From Dyadobacter sp. Leaf189 (GTDB lineage: Bacteria; Bacteroidota; Bacteroidia; Cytophagales; Spirosomataceae): DNA of 64,000 nucleotides. Below are positions 41,555 through 50,894 of this stretch, piece by piece. The number at the start of each line of letters is the position of its first letter. The stretch's first letter is position 1. The notes beneath the pieces are model-generated. The model was not told the DNA's origin. It ran no database searches and saw only the letters and a list, made by a program, of their open reading frames with translations. Position numbers and translations under genes: made by a program. The stretch is from NCBI RefSeq assembly GCF_001424405.1, contig NZ_LMPS01000001.1, forward strand, positions 1,547,999 to 1,611,998. The letters are read 5' to 3'.

Positions 41555-42871
41555 ATGATACAAAAAATAATAGCAGGAACAATCAATACACTGATCACGC
41601 TGGCAGCAATTTCACCCGCATTTTCCCAAAACCCTGCGCCCGCATTGCCCCAATCGAAACCAATGGTACTCACCGGTGCAACGATCCATGTGGGAAATGG
41701 ACAGGTGATCCAAAACGGAGTGATCGCATTCGATAAGGGTATTATCACTTACGTAGGTGCCGCAGGTTCCAATCCGGCAGCAGCAGGTGCTGAAACGGTC
41801 GAGGTAAAAGGCAAACACATTTTCCCGGGCGTTATTTCGCTGAACACTACGGTCGGTTTGCAGGAAATTGCAACTGTGCGCGCTACCCTGGATTTCGCCG
41901 AAGTTGGAGAGATTAACCCGCATGTGCGTGCGCTGGTCGCTTATAATACGGACTCAGAGGTAATCCCTACGCTGCGTGGGAATGGAATCCTCGTTTCGCA
42001 GGCGGTACCGCAGGGCGGCGTTATATCCGGATCTTCCTCAGTTTTTTATAGCGATGGATGGAACTGGGAAGATGCTGTTTTGAAGAAAGACGATGGTATC
42101 TGGGTAAGCTGGCCGCCTTTCCTGGCAAGCAGCTTCAACTATGACGATTTTTCCGTTTCTACTAAAAGAAATGACAAACGCCAGGAGGTAATTGACCTAA
42201 TCCGAGCTACTTTTTCGGAGGCGAAAGGATACAATGCGGTGGCCGAACCTGCTTCTGTAAATCTGAGAATGGCTGCATTGAAGCCTGTTCTGGCTGGTAC
42301 CGCCAATTTGTACATTCGGGCGGAGTATGCAAAAGATATCATCGAAGCAGTGAAGCTGGCAAAGGAATTTGATATAAAAAGAGTGGTGATAGTGGGTGGA
42401 GATGAAGCCTATAAAGTGGCTGCTTTCCTGAAAGAGAACCAGGTGTCTGTGGTGTTAAATCCAACTCACAGACTTCCCGGCCGCGTTGATGAGAATGTAT
42501 ATATGCCTTACGAGCTGCCCGGTTTGCTCCATAAAGCCGGCGTGAAAGTGGCGATCACGTATGCGGATGAATGGTGGAGAACCAGGAATCTGGCTTTTCT
42601 GGCAGGTACTTCTTCCGGCTTTGGTAATGTAACACCAGAGGAAGCACTTCAATTTGTCACCAAGAACGCAGCCGAGATTATCGGTGCAGAACGGGAAGTA
42701 GGTACGCTTGAAAAAGGCAAACACGCATCCCTGATCGTTTCCGAGGGCGATATCCTGGATATGCGCGGTAATGTTGTGGGAATGGTGTTTGTAAAAGGCG
42801 GGAAAGTAAACCTGGATGACAAACAAAAGCGGCTTTACGAGAAGTATAAAACGAAGTACGGAAAGAAGTAG
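41555..42871 (+). CDS. Exported amidohydrolase-like protein lacking metal ligands
   Basis: 438 aa with a signal peptide (IIAGTINTLITLAAISPAFSQ). The fold is recognisable from MVLTGATIHVGNGQVIQNGVIAF at the start and GTLEKGKHASLIVSEGDILD near the end. However, the metal entry motif reads FPGVISLNTTVGLQE without HxH, and the late position reads SSGFGNVTPEE without the metal Asp. It therefore resembles the N-terminal half of the upstream protein and is probably not a hydrolase by itself. It may be a partner subunit of the 1009-aa enzyme, as they are adjacent and same-strand; this is inference. Confidence 0.82.
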   Translation: MIQKIIAGTINTLITLAAISPAFSQNPAPALPQSKPMVLTGATIHVGNGQVIQNGVIAFDKGIITYVGAAGSNPAAAGAETVEVKGKHIFPGVISLNTTVGLQEIATVRATLDFAEVGEINPHVRALVAYNTDSEVIPTLRGNGILVSQAVPQGGVISGSSSVFYSDGWNWEDAVLKKDDGIWVSWPPFLASSFNYDDFSVSTKRNDKRQEVIDLIRATFSEAKGYNAVAEPASVNLRMAALKPVLAGTANLYIRAEYAKDIIEAVKLAKEFDIKRVVIVGGDEAYKVAAFLKENQVSVVLNPTHRLPGRVDENVYMPYELPGLLHKAGVKVAITYADEWWRTRNLAFLAGTSSGFGNVTPEEALQFVTKNAAEIIGAEREVGTLEKGKHASLIVSEGDILDMRGNVVGMVFVKGGKVNLDDKQKRLYEKYKTKYGKK

Positions 42872-42885
42872 GTCCTTCCGTACTT
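42854..42885 (-). terminator. Hairpin terminator for the S1-domain gene, overlapping the convergent gene's end
   Basis: AAGTACGGAA (42854-42863) and TTCCGTACTT (42876-42885) form a perfect 10-bp stem with a 12-nt loop. Read on the minus strand it is followed by CGTTTTATA, giving a U-rich tail after the S1 gene. The left arm lies inside the last codons of the amidohydrolase-like gene. It could also slow polymerases from the plus strand. Confidence 0.5.
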
Positions 42886-42892
42886 TACTGGA

Positions 42893-43732
42893 TCAATCAA
42901 CACTAATCATATAAATACCATCATCGGCGATCTTGATCAGGCCTTGTCTGTAGAGACCGCCGATTGCTTTTTTAAAGACCTTTTTGCTGATCTGCAAGCG
43001 TTTATAGATTTCCTCGGGCGAGCTGTTGTCAGATAAATTGAGGAAGCCGCCTTCTTTCTTAACGATGTCAAAAATCAGTTTGCCGGTAGGCTCAATGATC
43101 TCGGTAACGCTCTTTTGCAGACTGATATCCAACTTGTTCTCTTCACGGATCTTCTTAACATAGCCTTTCAGACTGTCTCCAACCTGCAAGTCGCGGAAAA
43201 CTTCATTGGCGTAGATCAAACCTTTGTGATATTGATTGACAATCGCATTGTAGCCCAGGTCTGTTTTTTGGAAAATCAACAAATCCACTTCGTCGCCTTC
43301 TTTAATTGTCAGGCGCTCGTTATCAAGGAATTTATCGACTTTCGTAGAAGCCAGTAATCTCGCACTTTTCTGATCCAGGTATAAAAACACCACGTGCGAC
43401 TCGCCGATTTCCATTGGTTTGGTTTGCTCCCGAAAAGGAACAAACAGGTCTTTGATCAAACCCCAATCCAGAAAAGCGCCGTACTCGGAAACATCCTTTA
43501 CTTCCAGGTACGCAAACTCGTTGCGGATGATCTTTGGAGTTTGGGTGGTAGCAACCGGCCTGTCTTCTGAGTCAAGGTAGACAAACACGCGGATCGTATC
43601 GCCAACCTGCATTTCATCTGTAATGTACTGGTTGGGCAAAAGCACTTCCTCCCCTTCCACGTCACTCAGGAACATGCCTACACTTGTTACTCTTTCAATG
43701 GTCAGGTGATTGTATTTTCCTATAAAAAGCAT
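42893..43732 (-). CDS. S1 RNA-binding protein, CvfB family
   Basis: 279 aa. The arrangement is that of CvfB: an N-terminal S1-like domain (LTIERVTSVGMFLSDVEGEEVLLPNQYI), a second S1 unit (AYLEVKDVSEYGAFLDWGLIKDLFVPFREQ), a third (YNAIVNQYHKGLIYANEVF), and a C-terminal winged helix (SSPEEIYKRLQISKKVFKKAIGGLYRQGLIKI). CvfB binds RNA and affects virulence gene expression in Staphylococcus; its role in Bacteroidota is unknown. It is followed by a hairpin terminator. A CAAAGGTA sequence at 43756 (the minus-strand -7 pattern) may be its promoter. Confidence 0.92.
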   Translation of the reverse strand: MLFIGKYNHLTIERVTSVGMFLSDVEGEEVLLPNQYITDEMQVGDTIRVFVYLDSEDRPVATTQTPKIIRNEFAYLEVKDVSEYGAFLDWGLIKDLFVPFREQTKPMEIGESHVVFLYLDQKSARLLASTKVDKFLDNERLTIKEGDEVDLLIFQKTDLGYNAIVNQYHKGLIYANEVFRDLQVGDSLKGYVKKIREENKLDISLQKSVTEIIEPTGKLIFDIVKKEGGFLNLSDNSSPEEIYKRLQISKKVFKKAIGGLYRQGLIKIADDGIYMISVD

Positions 43733-43780
43733 TATTGATCGTCAATTGTGAGGTACAAAGGTAATGTTTTCGGCACACTA

Positions 43781-46186
43781 TCAGTCTTCATCCCCGCCGC
43801 CTTCTCCTTTACCTTCCATACTCTGCCTTTCTTTGGAGCGGTTGAGCCTGTACGACAGTGTCACCAAAAACTGGCGCGGCCTCCATTGGAATTCATTTCG
43901 TGAATAGTAACCGGCATTTTCTACAATGCTTCTACGCTTGTTGGTATTGAATAAATCGCGCACACTCGCAGTAATGGTACCGCGACCTTTAAGGATATCT
44001 TTGGACAATCCGAGATCAATGAAATAAACCGAAAGATCTTTTCCCTGCGTGGTCTTTCTAGGCGCGCGATAATTGGCGGAAGCCTGAAAATCAACCGACT
44101 TAAAGAGCGTCACGCGCGAAGAAACGCGGCTGGTCCATGAGTATGTATCACTTTCATAAAGTTTGTCATTGTAATAACCCTGGTTCATGGCGCGGAAAAT
44201 ATTGGCATTGGCAGTCAGCTTCCACCACGGAGCAGGATCGTAGGTAAGGTTAAATTCAAAACCGTAGGAGTCGCCCGTGGAAAGGTTGATCGGGGTGATG
44301 GTTGTAAAACCTGTCGAGTCTACCGAGGTAATGTTCTCAACAACACCCAGCCTGTGGCGGTAGTAAACGCTCGATAGCAACGAGCCTTTTTCCATATTCA
44401 ACAAATGACCAGCTTCAAATGAATGCGTAAATTCAGGATTCAGCAAAGGATTTCCAGCCCTGAATACGCGCGAGTCGCTGAAATTGGAGAATGGGAGCAA
44501 ATCCCGGAAACCCGGCCGGCTTAGCCGGTAACTATAGCTGAGCTGCAAGGTTTGTGCTTCCTGCAGCTTGTACGACAGGTGCAAACTTGGGAAAAGATTA
44601 AAATACCTCCTCTGGTTGGTCAGTGCAGTTTTTTTGAGCTCAGTCAGGATGTCGGTGTACTCTCCCCGCAATCCTGCTTGTACGAACACCCTCCCGAACT
44701 GGTTGCTCGCCATTACATAACCCGCATGGATCTTCTCATCGTAAGCTAAACGGTTGTCGAAGTCAGGCAAAATGATCCAGTTCATCGCCTCATTCTGTTG
44801 ATGTACCGAGAAGTCATTATCCAGCTGCCTGACCGAGGTTTTCAATCCGGCTTCAATTTTGCCGTCTTTGGCAAATGGGTGAATGTAGTCGAGTTGTGCC
44901 AGGAAATTCTTCTCGTCTTCGGTATTGAATGCACGCTGTACGATCCGTGATGCATTATTACTGGCAAACTCATTGTATTTCGCCGCTTCGGTCTCATCAC
45001 TCAGGATATACTTGGCGTCAAATGAAAGGCTTTGTCCTTTTCTGTCGAAAGTCTTTTTATAGCTCAATGCGGCTTCCAAATTTTGCCTGGGTTCCGTTTC
45101 GTGTTCATCCCTGATTACAGTTCGCGTCAGCACATTATTAAAATCAAAATCGCGGTATTGAAGCCTGGATTTATTATCATTTTGGGAATTACGATAGGAA
45201 ACGGTACCAGTCAGCGTATTGGAATTGTTGATGAAGTAATCAAGACCTACCATTACATTATTGGAATAACCAGAGCGGGTGCGGGTTGTATTCGACTCAT
45301 ATACAAAGCTGGTATCCGCGCCGGTGTAGGTCTGCCGGGAGTTTCCGCGTCCCGGACCTTCGCGGTACATTAATCCGTAATTGGCAATAAAATTGACCTT
45401 TTTGCGACGGTAGTTCAGGTTGAAAGATCCGCCAAAATTGGAGGGGTATCCCGCCGTTCCGGTAAATGATCCATTGAGACCATACCGGATATTTTTCTTC
45501 ATCACAATATTCAGGATACCTACTTCCCCTTCCGCATCGTACCGGGAAGAAGGGTTGGTGATGATTTCAATGCTCTCGATCAGGTCTCCCGGTATTTGCC
45601 GCAATGCTTCCGCAGGATTAAGTCCCACCATTCCCGATTGCTTGCCATCGATGAGTATCCTCACATTCTGGCTGCCGCGAAGTGCGACATTGCCTTCCAC
45701 GTCCACCGTCACCGAGGGCATATTGTTCAGAATGTCGGATGCATTGCTGCCGATATTGCTGAGGTCTTTACCTACATTAAAAACCCTTTTATCGAGTTGC
45801 AGGTCCATTTGACTTTTCTCTCCCCGCACCACGAGCTCTTCCAGCTCCTTCGCATCCGATACCATCGCGATCGAGCCGACATTTACATTGGAAGAAACGA
45901 CATTAATATTTGGAACGACCTTCTCACGTAATGCAAGGAAAGTGATTTTGATGAAATAATTCCCCGGATCAGCTGAGACCGAGAAGGTACCGTTCTCATC
46001 CGAAGTACTGCCGCCGATCAGCGTAGAATCCTTCGTCCCGTAAAGCGCCACGTTAGCAAAAGGTACCGGCTTTTTGTCGGCATCGAGCAGCATGCCCGTA
46101 ATTGCGAAGGCGGCTGGCTCTTCCTGCGCGAGCAGCGGGGTTGAGAGCGTAGTCAGCAACAAAAACAAGCGCAATGATTTTTGCAT
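43781..46186 (-). CDS. TonB-dependent receptor-type outer-membrane protein
   Basis: 801 aa from the ATG at 46186, which opens a signal peptide (MQKSLRLFLLLTTLSTPLLAQ); the frame extends 24 codons upstream without meaning. Residues about 25-110 are a CarboxypepD_reg-like domain (GMLLDADKKPVPFANVALYGT). A plug domain follows (DILNNMPSVTVDVEGNVALRG, VRILIDGK), then a long barrel of the outer-membrane barrel family. The C-terminus RQFLVTLSYRLNRSKE is followed by a Gly/Glu-rich tail. It probably transports a bulky ligand across the outer membrane; no SusD partner or iron-uptake gene is adjacent. It lies downstream of the efflux operon, separated by 207 nt in which I see nothing else. Confidence 0.88.
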   Translation of the reverse strand: MQKSLRLFLLLTTLSTPLLAQEEPAAFAITGMLLDADKKPVPFANVALYGTKDSTLIGGSTSDENGTFSVSADPGNYFIKITFLALREKVVPNINVVSSNVNVGSIAMVSDAKELEELVVRGEKSQMDLQLDKRVFNVGKDLSNIGSNASDILNNMPSVTVDVEGNVALRGSQNVRILIDGKQSGMVGLNPAEALRQIPGDLIESIEIITNPSSRYDAEGEVGILNIVMKKNIRYGLNGSFTGTAGYPSNFGGSFNLNYRRKKVNFIANYGLMYREGPGRGNSRQTYTGADTSFVYESNTTRTRSGYSNNVMVGLDYFINNSNTLTGTVSYRNSQNDNKSRLQYRDFDFNNVLTRTVIRDEHETEPRQNLEAALSYKKTFDRKGQSLSFDAKYILSDETEAAKYNEFASNNASRIVQRAFNTEDEKNFLAQLDYIHPFAKDGKIEAGLKTSVRQLDNDFSVHQQNEAMNWIILPDFDNRLAYDEKIHAGYVMASNQFGRVFVQAGLRGEYTDILTELKKTALTNQRRYFNLFPSLHLSYKLQEAQTLQLSYSYRLSRPGFRDLLPFSNFSDSRVFRAGNPLLNPEFTHSFEAGHLLNMEKGSLLSSVYYRHRLGVVENITSVDSTGFTTITPINLSTGDSYGFEFNLTYDPAPWWKLTANANIFRAMNQGYYNDKLYESDTYSWTSRVSSRVTLFKSVDFQASANYRAPRKTTQGKDLSVYFIDLGLSKDILKGRGTITASVRDLFNTNKRRSIVENAGYYSRNEFQWRPRQFLVTLSYRLNRSKERQSMEGKGEGGGDED

Positions 46187-46393
46187 AACGGGATTTTTAA
46201 TGCAGCAGCGGGATAGCCGAAGCAATACGTTGAAAGAGATGAATGTTTTAGATGGCAAAAGCCGGTGGAGGTTTAACCGAATTTTAATCTCGGCTAAAAG
46301 TATTTGATAAAAAGCTGTTCCAGAGGATATTACTATCCTGTCACCAGCCGGGGAGGCTGGCGTAAATTAGTTCTGAAATCGTATTCGGGGAAG

Positions 46394-47725
46394 TTACTGC
46401 AGCGTGTTGCTCAATCTTTTGAGCTCAATCTCAGCTGCTTTTGCAGCGTAGTTGAGATTGATAAGTCGATAACCTGCATCTTCAAAGCTTCTTTGCGCCT
46501 CGCGTACATCGATGATCGTAGCCTGTATCAGCTCAAAACGCTGTAATGTAAGATCGAGCAACTGTCGGCTCAAATCGTAATTCTGCTTTTGTGTTTGCAG
46601 CTGTTGAAGTGAACTTACGTAAGTCTGGTACATTTTCACAGCGCCTGCATTATAGTCGCGCACGATCGAATTCCGCTGAATTTTCGCACTTGATGTATTG
46701 ATTTCTGCTGCCTGTTGCTGCCTTTTAAATGCAGATCCATTGTAAATCGGTATGCTCAGCGTTAGACCGGCTTGCGGTCCGAGGCTACGGTTAAGCAATG
46801 TAAACCCGGCCGCGGTCTGGTTACGGGAATAGTTGTAAGCTGTGTTTAAACGTACGGTAGGGTAGCGCAAAGCCGCTGTTTCCCTCACAATGAGTTCATT
46901 GATCCTGATCTGGTGATCGGCCGCTTTCACATCTGCATTGGCTGTAATCCGGCCGGCTATGTCATCCAGTTTGAGGTTGGTATCAACAGTGATCGTATCC
47001 CTGAGTGTAAGCGATGATTTTGGGTCCAGAGTCAATATGCGGAGCAGCTCGGCCTTTGCTACCTGGGCTACCATCAGCTGGTCCAGGAAAGTCTGGTTCA
47101 AGGTATTAAGATCGATTTGCGCCTGGAACAGGTCTGCATTGTTCGCCATTCCCGCTTCTTTCCGCACCTTCAAAATTTCAAGCCTTTTTTCCGAAGCCTG
47201 GATCGAAGTGCGCACTGTATTAAGGTAACTCAGCTGGCGGACCACATCATAATAGCTCGTCATAACCAGCGCGATCGTATTCTGGATCTGCGAATTAAGC
47301 AGCTCGCTGCTCTGATATTGCAGTTCAGCGAGTCGCTTTTTCGTGGAAACAATCCTTTTTCCATTATACAGGATAATACTAGCTGAAACGTTGGCCTGGG
47401 TATTGTTTCCCGCTGCCGCACTTCTGTTGATCTCGGTACCGTTGTTAAGCTTTTGATTTACCTCTGTGATTTGCTCAGTGTTAGACGCATTGGCGGCCAC
47501 AAGCGGCAAGCCGCCAGCCACTCCGTAGTGGTTAAGTACCGTGTTTACTTCCACATTGTTCTTTGCGATTTCTATCTCGTAACTGTTCTTTAAAGCTGTG
47601 GCAATCGCTTCATCCAGAGTCAGGGACAAACTGTCGGTTGCCTGAAAACAGAATGCATTGCTTCCGCAAAACAATAGAGAAACGAACAGGTAGTTTTTAA
47701 GATTAAAGATCGCGAGCGGGTTCAT
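46394..47725 (-). CDS. TolC family outer-membrane efflux channel
   Basis: 443 aa from the ATG at 47725; the TTG at 47764 overlaps the RND stop but gives an unusual leader. A signal peptide (MNPLAIFNLKNYLFVSLLFC) is followed by TDSLSLTLDEAIATALKNSYEIEIAKNNVE, the first OEP repeat. Long helices (QASEKRLEILKVRKEAGMANNADLFQAQIDL) and the second repeat (ADHQIRINELIVRETAALRYPTVRL) complete the trimeric channel unit. It forms the outer-membrane exit of the RND pump encoded just upstream. Order in the operon is adaptor, pump, channel, all on the minus strand. Confidence 0.93.
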   Translation of the reverse strand: MNPLAIFNLKNYLFVSLLFCGSNAFCFQATDSLSLTLDEAIATALKNSYEIEIAKNNVEVNTVLNHYGVAGGLPLVAANASNTEQITEVNQKLNNGTEINRSAAAGNNTQANVSASIILYNGKRIVSTKKRLAELQYQSSELLNSQIQNTIALVMTSYYDVVRQLSYLNTVRTSIQASEKRLEILKVRKEAGMANNADLFQAQIDLNTLNQTFLDQLMVAQVAKAELLRILTLDPKSSLTLRDTITVDTNLKLDDIAGRITANADVKAADHQIRINELIVRETAALRYPTVRLNTAYNYSRNQTAAGFTLLNRSLGPQAGLTLSIPIYNGSAFKRQQQAAEINTSSAKIQRNSIVRDYNAGAVKMYQTYVSSLQQLQTQKQNYDLSRQLLDLTLQRFELIQATIIDVREAQRSFEDAGYRLINLNYAAKAAEIELKRLSNTLQ

Positions 47726-47760
47726 GCAAAAACAATATTGGATTAAAACAAACAGGAAAA

Positions 47761-50700
47761 TCAATGGGTGCTTACGGACAGCTCTTCTGCCATTTTCTCT
47801 TCTTCTGTCTTTTTATGTTTTTTAGGTGATATAAACGTGTAAATCGCCGGAATAACGAACAATGTAAGGATCAGGGAGAACATCAATCCACCCACAATCA
47901 CGACTCCAAGCGGGACCCGGCTTGTTGCCGCGGCGCCCAGACTTAATGCAATCGGCAATGCACCAAAGGCAGTTGCAAGGCTGGTCATCAGGATGGGCCG
48001 CAAACGCTGTGTGGCAGACTCAATCGCCGCTGACATTCTGTCCATTCCCTGTTCCCGTTTCTGGTTTGCAAACTCAACGATCAGGATACCATTTTTGGTT
48101 ACCAGACCGATCAGCATGATCATTCCGATTTGGGAGAAAATGTTGATTGTTAACCCAAACAGGTAGAGACTCAGCAATGCACCTGCCAATGCAAGCGGCA
48201 CGGTGATCATGATAATAAACGGATCTGTGAAGCTTTCAAACTGCCCGGCCAAAACCAGGTACACCAGCAGCAGCGCCAGCCCGAATGCAAAGCTGGTATT
48301 GGAAGAACTTTCTTCAAAGTCGCGCGAAGGTCCGGTGAGTGACGTCTGGAAAGATTCGTCCAGCAGCTTATTGCCAATCCGGCGCATTGCTTCCACGCCG
48401 TCACCAATCGTTTTCCCTTCCACCAGAGAAGCAGAAATCGTGGCGCTTTTGTACCGGTTATAGTGGTAGATCGTCGGCGGGCCGCTTTCCTCCTGCATTT
48501 TGACTACCGCAGTCAATGGAATATTCTCACCCCTGTTGTTTCTTACATACAGTTTTTCAATGTCAGCCGGTCTGTTCCTTTCCGACTTTTCAACCTGGCC
48601 AATTACCTGGTATTGCTGCCCGTTCATGATAAAGTAGGCGAGCCGGCGACCGCTGAATGCAGATTGAATGGTAGCCGCAACGTCAGTAGTGGAAAGTCCG
48701 AGATCGCGTGCTTTGAGTCGGTCAATCGTTAGCCTTACTTCGGGTTTATTGAATTTCAGGTTAACGTCCACATTCTGGAATGTCGGGTCCTGCCGCGCTT
48801 CGTCGAGGAACTTGGGCAGAATATCATATAGCTTTTCAAAATCCAGATTCTGAAGTACAAACTGGACAGGCAGCGATCCTCTTGATCCGATACCAACAGA
48901 AATCGTTTGTTCCTGCGTGGCGAAAATGCGCGCGTCATTGAATCGGGAGAGCTTTTTGTTGATTTCCTGCGCAATGTCATTCTGGCTCTTTTTACGCTCT
49001 CCTGCCGGTACCAGACCGATACGGCCTGTAGCGCTGTTAACACCACCGCCACCAAAACCTGGTGTAGCAGAGAATGTAAATGCCTTTTCAGGGATCGAAT
49101 CGTTCAGGAAGTTTCCGAGATCGTCAGAAATCTGCTGCATTTGATCAAAGCTGGTACCTTCCGGCGCGGAGAGATTGAAACGGATACTATTCCTGTCTTC
49201 CATGGGCGCAAGTTCACTTTGCAGATTGGAGTAGCTAAACCAGATCAGTACGCCGCAGACTGCCACGAGTACCCAGGATAGCCAGCGTGCTTTCATGAAA
49301 CCGGTAAGGCTGCGGTTATAGCCATTTTCCATTCCTTCAAAAAACGGCTCGGTTTTGTTGTAAAACCAACCGTGGCCCGAGTTCTTTCTGTTAAGGAATA
49401 CGTTAAGTACCGGTGTAATTGTCAGTGAAACAAATGCAGAAATCAATACTGCGGATGCTACTACAATACCAAACTCGCGGAAGAGGCTACCCACGAAGCC
49501 TTCAAGGAAGATTACCGGGAGGAACACCACTGCGAGCGTCAGCGAAGTTGAAATAACGGCAAAGAAAATTTCCCGGCTTCCTTCCAATGCCGCCTGCCGG
49601 ATCGGGAGTCCGCTTTCAAGCTTTCGGAAAATGTTTTCAGTGACTACGATACCATCGTCAACCACAAGACCCGTTGCCAATACGATCCCGAGCAATGTCA
49701 GGATGTTGATTGAAAATCCGAACAGGTACATAACGAAAAAGGTCGCTACGAGCGAAATGGGAATATCGATCAACGGGCGTACAGCGACCAGGAAGTTCCG
49801 GAAGAAGAACAGGATCACGATCACAACCAGCGCAAATGCGATGAAGAGTGTTTCCTCTACCTCTTCAATAGACTGCCGAACGAGCCGCGTATTGTCGATC
49901 AGAACGCTGAAAGTAATGTCAGATTTGTTTGACTTCTGTATTTCTTCCAGCCTCTTATTGAATTCATCCGATATCTGAACATAGTTGGCGCCAGGCTGAG
50001 GTATAACCGCCAGACCAACCGCATAAACGCCATTGTATTTCCAGCTTTGCTCTTCATTTTCAGGTCCGAGCTCGGCTTTCGCTACATTGCCCAGCCGCAC
50101 GATTCCCGCGCTGTCATTTTTAATTACAAGGTCATTGAAATCTTTCTCGCTGGTAAGCCGGCCCATTGTACGAATGGTCAATTCCGTTTTGCTACCGTAA
50201 ATCTTACCTGCGGGAAGCTCTACGTTTTCGGCGGCGAGAGTATTGGAAATGTCATTGAATGAAACATTGTAGGCGCTCATTTTATCCGGATCAAGCCAGA
50301 TGCGCATTGCGTAGCGTTTTTGACCGAAAATATTGATCGCACTTACTCCGTCAATCGTCTGCAAACTTTGCTGCAATACGTTTTCCGCATATTCACTCAG
50401 TTCCAGGAGTCCCTTTGACGGGCTTTGTACAGCAAGCAGCAGGATAAAGTCGCTGTTTGCATCTGCTTTGCTCACAACCGGCGGGGCATCAATATCCTGC
50501 GGCAAATTGCGTTGTGCCTGACTTACCTTGTCACGCACGTCATTGGCCGCCCCTTCCAGGTCGGATTCGAGGTTAAACTCGACCGTGATATTACTGGACC
50601 CGATCTGGCTGGAAGAGCTGATACTTTTGATCCCAGGAATACCATTAATGCTTTTTTCGAGGGGCTCAGTGATCTGGCTTTCGATGATGTCCGCATTCGC

Positions 50701-50859
50701 GCCGGTGTAGCTTGTCCGCACGTTCACGATCGGGGGATCGATGGCGGGATAGTCGCGGAGCGAGAGGAAGTTGTAACCTACCACACCAAAAAGAATGATG
50801 AGCAGGTTCATAACGACCGCAAGTACCGGCCGCTTTAATGATAGTTCCGAAATATTCAT
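47761..50859 (-). CDS. RND multidrug efflux pump, HAE1 (AcrB) family
   Basis: 1032 aa inner-membrane proton-drug antiporter. The N-terminal transmembrane segment begins with SLKRPVLAVVMNLLIILFG. The periplasmic docking and porter domains follow, and the central helices carry the proton-relay Asp pair in ATGLVVDDGIVVTENIFRKLE. The second half repeats the arrangement (SQIGMIMLIGLVTKNGILIVEFANQKRE, APMEDRNSIRFNLSAPEGTS). It exports hydrophobic compounds from the periplasm through the adaptor and TolC channel encoded beside it. Substrates cannot be predicted. Confidence 0.95.
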   Translation of the reverse strand: MNISELSLKRPVLAVVMNLLIILFGVVGYNFLSLRDYPAIDPPIVNVRTSYTGANADIIESQITEPLEKSINGIPGIKSISSSSQIGSSNITVEFNLESDLEGAANDVRDKVSQAQRNLPQDIDAPPVVSKADANSDFILLLAVQSPSKGLLELSEYAENVLQQSLQTIDGVSAINIFGQKRYAMRIWLDPDKMSAYNVSFNDISNTLAAENVELPAGKIYGSKTELTIRTMGRLTSEKDFNDLVIKNDSAGIVRLGNVAKAELGPENEEQSWKYNGVYAVGLAVIPQPGANYVQISDEFNKRLEEIQKSNKSDITFSVLIDNTRLVRQSIEEVEETLFIAFALVVIVILFFFRNFLVAVRPLIDIPISLVATFFVMYLFGFSINILTLLGIVLATGLVVDDGIVVTENIFRKLESGLPIRQAALEGSREIFFAVISTSLTLAVVFLPVIFLEGFVGSLFREFGIVVASAVLISAFVSLTITPVLNVFLNRKNSGHGWFYNKTEPFFEGMENGYNRSLTGFMKARWLSWVLVAVCGVLIWFSYSNLQSELAPMEDRNSIRFNLSAPEGTSFDQMQQISDDLGNFLNDSIPEKAFTFSATPGFGGGGVNSATGRIGLVPAGERKKSQNDIAQEINKKLSRFNDARIFATQEQTISVGIGSRGSLPVQFVLQNLDFEKLYDILPKFLDEARQDPTFQNVDVNLKFNKPEVRLTIDRLKARDLGLSTTDVAATIQSAFSGRRLAYFIMNGQQYQVIGQVEKSERNRPADIEKLYVRNNRGENIPLTAVVKMQEESGPPTIYHYNRYKSATISASLVEGKTIGDGVEAMRRIGNKLLDESFQTSLTGPSRDFEESSSNTSFAFGLALLLVYLVLAGQFESFTDPFIIMITVPLALAGALLSLYLFGLTINIFSQIGMIMLIGLVTKNGILIVEFANQKREQGMDRMSAAIESATQRLRPILMTSLATAFGALPIALSLGAAATSRVPLGVVIVGGLMFSLILTLFVIPAIYTFISPKKHKKTEEEKMAEELSVSTH

Positions 50860-50894
50860 ACGGTGGGTTTCAAGGGGATAGTCAATGTAAAGCG

